Origin: Fomitopsis serialis
Taxonomy: Eukaryota > Basidiomycota > Agaricomycetes > Polyporales > Fomitopsidaceae
Length of the DNA stretch: 64,000 bases
Direction of reading: 5' to 3'
NCBI RefSeq assembly: GCF_022376445.1
Contig: NW_025954962.1
Location: forward strand, 620,001 to 684,000
In this document: positions 60,050-64,000 of the stretch, piece after piece
Layout of the letters: each line of letters begins with the position of its first letter
How positions within the stretch are numbered: the stretch's first letter is position 1
The notes under the pieces: model-generated
Database searches by the model: none
What the model was told of the DNA's origin: nothing
The model's input: only the letters and a program-made list of their open reading frames with translations
Made by a program: the position numbers and the translations under genes

Positions 60050-61231
60050 TCAGTACCGCACCTGGCCGGCCGCAGCACTGTTGTAGTCGTAGCCGCCCTG
60101 GTACACCGGCACTCCATACGGGTCGTAGTTCGCGCGCCCCATGCTCGGGCCACGCTGGAGCTCACCCATCTGCGGGCCCGGGCTCGGGCCACGCTGAAGA
60201 TTGGCGTAGCCACCGACGGGGCAAGCGCGTTCGGGCCGGCGGTGAAGTCGTGGTCCGGGATCGGGTTAAGCGGCGTGGTGTTGTTTCCGTGACCGTGGCC
60301 GCTGTCGGAGCCATGGTACCGTCGCCGTGGCCGGAGCCAGATTGGAAGGACCGTGCGACGCGACTGAAAGGCGGCGGTGTCTCGGGAGCCCATCGTCGTT
60401 GTCGACAGTCGGCTGCCAGTCGATGGGGGCCATGCGGTCGTCGAACTCCTTGGACGGGCGGAGCTTCCACTTGCGGAAGAGCGTCCAGGCGACGGCGATG
60501 AGACCGATGGAGCCAGCGACCGAGATGATTACGACGAGGGTAGTCTTCGTGACCTTGGACGTGCTGGACGCAGACGTAGCGTTGGCAGCCGCAGAAGCGG
60601 TCGGCGTCTGGAAGACGGTGCTGGTGACGTGGTGGGAGGAACCAGTGGCAGAGGCGTCCTGGGTATCATCGGTGGCAGTTTGAGACGCAGCATCAGTGGC
60701 CGCATCTGAGGTCTGAGCTGCAGATGTAGCACTGGTCTTCGAAGCAGTGTCAGTGGTGCTCGAAGCAGAGCTGGTGCTCGAGGCGCTGGAAGAGCTCGAC
60801 GAGGCGCTCAACGACGATGCGCTTGAAGACGACGAGCTCGACGATGCCTATCAGAGCGGCATTGTGTAAGTGTCGGGATTAATGCGGCTGACAACTACAT
60901 ACCGAAGAGCTAGCGCTCGAGGAGGCAGAGCTCGAAGCACTCGCCGAGGTGGAGGTTGCGGATGACGCAGAAGTGGCCGCCGAAGCTGCACTGCTTGCGG
61001 CGTGGAGGACGCGCTTGCAGTTGCGATAGAGCTGGTCTTCGTCGGGGGGTCGTCACCGAGGCCGAAAACACCAGCCAGGTCCGGGGAGCGCTGCTTGATC
61101 ATGCGTCGTACGTCGACATGGTCGCGACGTTGAGAGAAGTCATTGGCCTCTGAGATAGTGGCCAAGGCGAGGATAGCGAAGCAAAGGAGCGTGAGGGTTG
61201 TAGTCTTCTTGGATTTTGTAATGAACATCAT
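60050..61231 (-). CDS. Ser/Thr-rich single-pass surface protein (Mid2/Wsc-like architecture)
   Basis: The ATG at 61231 opens a signal peptide (TLTLLCFAILALATISEA). A short region with DVRRMIKQRS follows, then a Ser/Ala/Thr-rich stretch, probably heavily O-mannosylated (about 61030-60580). One transmembrane helix, TTLVVIISVAGSIGLIAVAW, lies near 60545-60485, followed by RKWKLRPS on the cytoplasmic side. The cytoplasmic tail carries FDDRMAPIDWQPT and ends with NYDPYGVPVYQGGYDYN and GQVRY before the stop at 60050-60052. An intron lies near 60845-60905. The frame shifts near 60985 and near 60215; at the latter one extra C restores VGGYANLQRGPSP. The architecture matches fungal wall-stress sensors and SKG6/Axl2-type proteins, but no cysteine-rich WSC head is present. 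Function as a sensor is inference. Confidence 0.65.
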
Positions 61232-61828
61232 GGCGTGGATCCGTACCGGCTGACGTGTTCACTGGTGGGCGGGCTGGAAACGGTGTCAGCGGTGTCGTTA
61301 CAAGCAAGGAAAGAGAACGATGGGGGGATAGACAGGGACCAGCCGGGGATGTGGGGGAAAGAAAGCTGGGAGAGCTGGGAACGCGGAGGAAAAAGGGCTT
61401 ACATGGCACTTGCAGGCGGACGGAGGTGGGAGGAAGGAGCGAGGGAGAAATGAGCGAGATAAGGCGAGACACGCCGTCGGAAGTGCTCAACGCAATGTTC
61501 GTCGGGAGGAGGAGACGGGGTCGTTGCTGCGAGACCAGAAACCAAACATCCCGACCAAATAGGCGCTTCTTTCGGCGCCTCCTTCGACACCACAGCCGCG
61601 CGCCAGCCGAGGTCAGCCTCTCCCCCGCAACGCCCACCCGGCCTCACTCACGCCGCATCACAATCAGCACTCAGCAGGCAGGGAGGTATATATGCGATTC
61701 AGACGACACACCGTCCAGTAGAGTGTAAAGAACTAAAACCGCTACACATTATGGTAAAAAATTCATCGTCCATCACTGTCATGAGGGTCCTACACGAGTG
61801 CTCGAGGTAATAACTAGGTCCCTGTCCA
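61232..61828. other. intergenic region
   Basis: Between the surface-protein start and the stop of the heparinase-like gene, both minus strand. GC-rich left part, A/T-rich near 61720-61770. Nothing recognised. Confidence 0.45.
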
Positions 61829-64000
61829 TCAATTGCTCGCCCCCTTCTCGCCGTGGCTCGACAAGGTCCAGTCCGACACCGACACCGACGGCGGCGACGT
61901 CGTGTAGTCGCTCGACGACATGTCCGGCCACTGCGGGCTGAACAATATCTGCAAGCTGTACTGGCCTGCCGGGAGGTCGATCATGATGACTGTCACGCCA
62001 GTGTTCGGCAGGTCCGCCTGGCCCGAAGGCAGAGGAGGATCCGTGCTAAGAGGCCCAGCGGGAGTCTGAGTGCTCAGCGTGTAACCAGTCGACGGACTGA
62101 CAATCGTCATTTCGAGCTTCTCGTTGCCGATCTGCAGCGTGAAGCCATTCGAGTTCTTGGTCACAGTCGCATTTGTGTGCATACGCCATTGAATGCCCGC
62201 CGACGCCGTGATGTCGTCCTGCAGCAGCACCTGCTTCCTGCTGTTGAGCATGCGGATACCACGCTGGTACGTCGTCCTGAGAATCTAATGTCAGCAAGAA
62301 ACATGCGATGGACACGCCACATCACTTACACGTTGGCATAAGCACTCGTGAGATCAGCCGTGAAAAACGCCGTCGAGCCATCTGGGACGTCGAAGACAGT
62401 AGTTCCGCCCGTCTGCGTGACACCATCTGTGCCATTGGTGATCGTCGGCTGCGCAGTGACAAGTTGGTTGGCAGCGCCTACGACGATGGCGTTTTGACCC
62501 TCTGTGCGCTTGCGGTAGTACAGCCAGCGCTGACTGTCTTGCAAGTCGTTGCTGAAGTACCCGGTGACGAGGTAGTTCTCATCTCCGAGCTCACCAGCCC
62601 ACCGCGTGCCGAGCGCGTCGAGCACGAAATCACCACAGTCGAGGTCGTTGTGTGTCTGGTGGCCCTGGAGGGTACCCGCCTTCATCCCGATGTAGAGAGC
62701 GTCCTCGTCCGTCCAGCTGGAGCGCATCGACGCCCACTGATCGGTGTGGTTGGTGAAGAACGCATCCAGGGGCAGACCATCCCAGAATGCACCTGAGACA
62801 GCGGGGTTGTACCAGAACATACTCCAGGGCTCGGCAGCGTCGTGTTGGTCGCGCTGGAACAGTTGATACTCCGGGTGGTTGTAGACATCACCGTAGAAGA
62901 GCATGGCGTTAGCGGTCGTGGAGTACAGGTTGACACCATTGTCACCCCACTCGAACATCGACGCAGGGCCGGTGACATGCATGTGGAATTGACCGGTGAG
63001 TTCGAAGCCAGGGTTCGTGGTGAGCATGCCGAAATCGGAGCCAGTAGCGGTCATCAAAGCTGAGACCATCTCTGCGTTACCGGTCACACCGAAGTACCAG
63101 TAGTTGGGGGTCTCTTGCCAGGTCCCATCAGAGGAGACAGCCTGAGCGCAGTTGAGAAGTGCGTTGGGGACGGTATAGCCCAGAATTGCTTCTGCGGTAC
63201 CAGTGGGATCATCGCCCAGGATTGCGAGCGCACCCAACGTCAAGCCGCCATTGCACACACAATTCCAGTTGCCCTGCGTGTAGTTCGTCCACCACCCGTA
63301 GTACTGCGGGTCGCCCGTGGCGTAAGCGGACATGCCGGCGTCGAGACCGTAATTGAGCAGGGTCCACATGATTTGGGACTTCTGCTCATCGGTCCAGGCA
63401 TCGTACATCCAGTCGTACGCAATCGCGAACGCGTTGGTCAACTCTGCAGTGTCGAGGAAGTGAATTGGGTTCCACCGAGTAGCGTCGTCAGGTCCAAACG
63501 AGCTGCCCGTCAAATTGCCGGCGGCGTTCTACGACGCAATGAGCGCTCAGACAACCTCTATATCGACATATAACATACCTGCAACTCCTTGTATGCCCTG
63601 TCAACCCATTTGGTGTTGTTCGTCATGCGGTAGGCATACGAGAACGCCTTGATCTCATCTTGATCTGACGAGCGGGATCGAGGATACCGTTGCCACTGTC
63701 CAGGATGTACGGGACGACAGGCGGTTGTAGTAGTCGGTAGCATTGCCGAAGATCGAGTCGTTCCAGTGCTTCAAGTACGGCTCGTTCGGGATGAGCGTCT
63801 GAAGGGCGTCCCACTTGTACTGGGGTGCGATAAGGCGGGGCGATCAGGGCGTACTTGAGTCGGAGACGGGTTGGAAGGCACCCAAGTCTCGGTGGGCCAG
63901 CTGACACCGGACGCCTGCGCCTGGAACGTGGGCGAGGAGAAGGCTGCAGAATTGGTCTGCTGCTTATCAGGAGAAGCTCCGAAGCAGAGGCAAGTCTTGA
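61829..64000 (-). CDS. Heparinase II/III-like polysaccharide lyase, 5' end beyond window
   Basis: Polysaccharide-lyase-type protein with an (alpha/alpha) toroid and a beta-sheet C-terminal region. Visible blocks: WVPSNPSPTQVRPDRPALI (about 63885-63830), FSYAYRMTNNTKWVDRAYKE near 63640, NPIHFLDTAELTNAFAIAYD near 63465-63405, WNCVCNGGLTLGALAILGDD, GTWQETPNYWYFG with candidate catalytic residues, and GHQTHNDLDCGDFVLDALG (about 62670-62610), a hallmark HNDxDCGxF of the C-terminal domain. The end is SSHGEKGASN at 61829. Introns lie near 62288-62330 and 63526-63580. One base is missing near 63656 and the frame shifts again around 63720-63830. Substrate unknown; uronic-acid polysaccharide is the family expectation. 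The N-terminus is not in the window. Confidence 0.75.

Noticed and set aside
1..64000. Programmed ribosomal frameshifting as explanation of the frame breaks
   Set aside because: Breaks are spread over 13 unrelated genes, lack a common slippery site, and several genes need three or more shifts.
1..64000. tRNA genes
   Set aside because: I scanned by eye for GTTCRA-type T-loops (for example near 9217, 29276 and 42893). None had a pairing T-stem and a matching acceptor. A tRNAscan-SE run would settle this.
1..64000. CRISPR arrays, bacterial operons or viral elements
   Set aside because: All coding sequence is intron-bearing and of fungal families; no regularly spaced direct repeats other than the coding repeats listed.

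Overview
This is nuclear DNA of a filamentous basidiomycete, most likely a wood- or litter-decaying agaricomycete. The genes have many short introns of about 50-60 nt with GT..AG ends, intergenic gaps are small, and third codon positions are G/C rich. The families point the same way: GH5 cellulases, a Tea1-type Kelch polarity protein, exocyst Sec8, an FHA-kinase of the Chk2/Cds1 type and a Mit1/Mi-2-type remodeler. I see no plasmid, phage, CRISPR, rRNA or convincing tRNA. I annotate 19 protein genes; two run off the window ends.

Layout. 1-3336 (-): Tea1-like Kelch protein, 3' end beyond the window. 5121-7353 (+): Tgl2-like lipase. 7734-9059 (+): S-formylglutathione hydrolase. 9536-11908 (-): FHA-domain checkpoint kinase. 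12018-14460 (-): LSG1 GTPase. 15827-17381 (+): GH5 endoglucanase copy 1. 17782-18990 (-): LDAH-type lipid-droplet hydrolase. 19186-23922 (+): SEC8. 23964-25210 (-): LYR-motif protein. 27612-29131 (+): GH5 copy 2. 29785-33472 (-): unknown membrane protein with 39-residue tandem repeats. 34174-41029 (+): Mit1-like PHD/chromodomain SNF2 remodeler. 41375-42621 (+): degenerate RNase III plus dsRBD protein. 45441-49874 (+): RAD5/Uls1-like SNF2-RING protein with SUMO-interacting-like motifs. 50034-53039 (-): ThrE/Prm10 family transporter. 53847-56424 (-): SAM methyltransferase. 57002-59324 (+): GNL1-type circularly permuted GTPase. 60050-61231 (-): Ser-rich single-pass surface protein. 61829-64000 (-): heparinase II/III-like polysaccharide lyase, 5' end beyond the window.

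The strongest sequence-level observation is that at least 13 of the 19 genes are interrupted by single-base frameshifts. In nearly every case adding one base to a short homopolymer restores a conserved protein. Downstream frames keep conserved motifs and coding composition, so I read this as systematic base loss in an unpolished assembly, not mass pseudogenisation. Gene spans are therefore given across the breaks.

The window is mostly housekeeping with a lignocellulose element (two GH5 paralogues, perhaps the lyase). Themes recur: two circularly permuted GTPases (LSG1, GNL1), two SNF2 ATPases (Mit1-like, Uls1/RAD5-like) and two polar-growth factors (Tea1-like, Sec8). No gene cluster with an obvious shared pathway was found. 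The best candidates for new biology are the catalytically degenerate RNase III/dsRBD protein directly behind the Mit1-like remodeler, the SUMO-binding-type SNF2-RING protein, and the repeat-bearing membrane protein.
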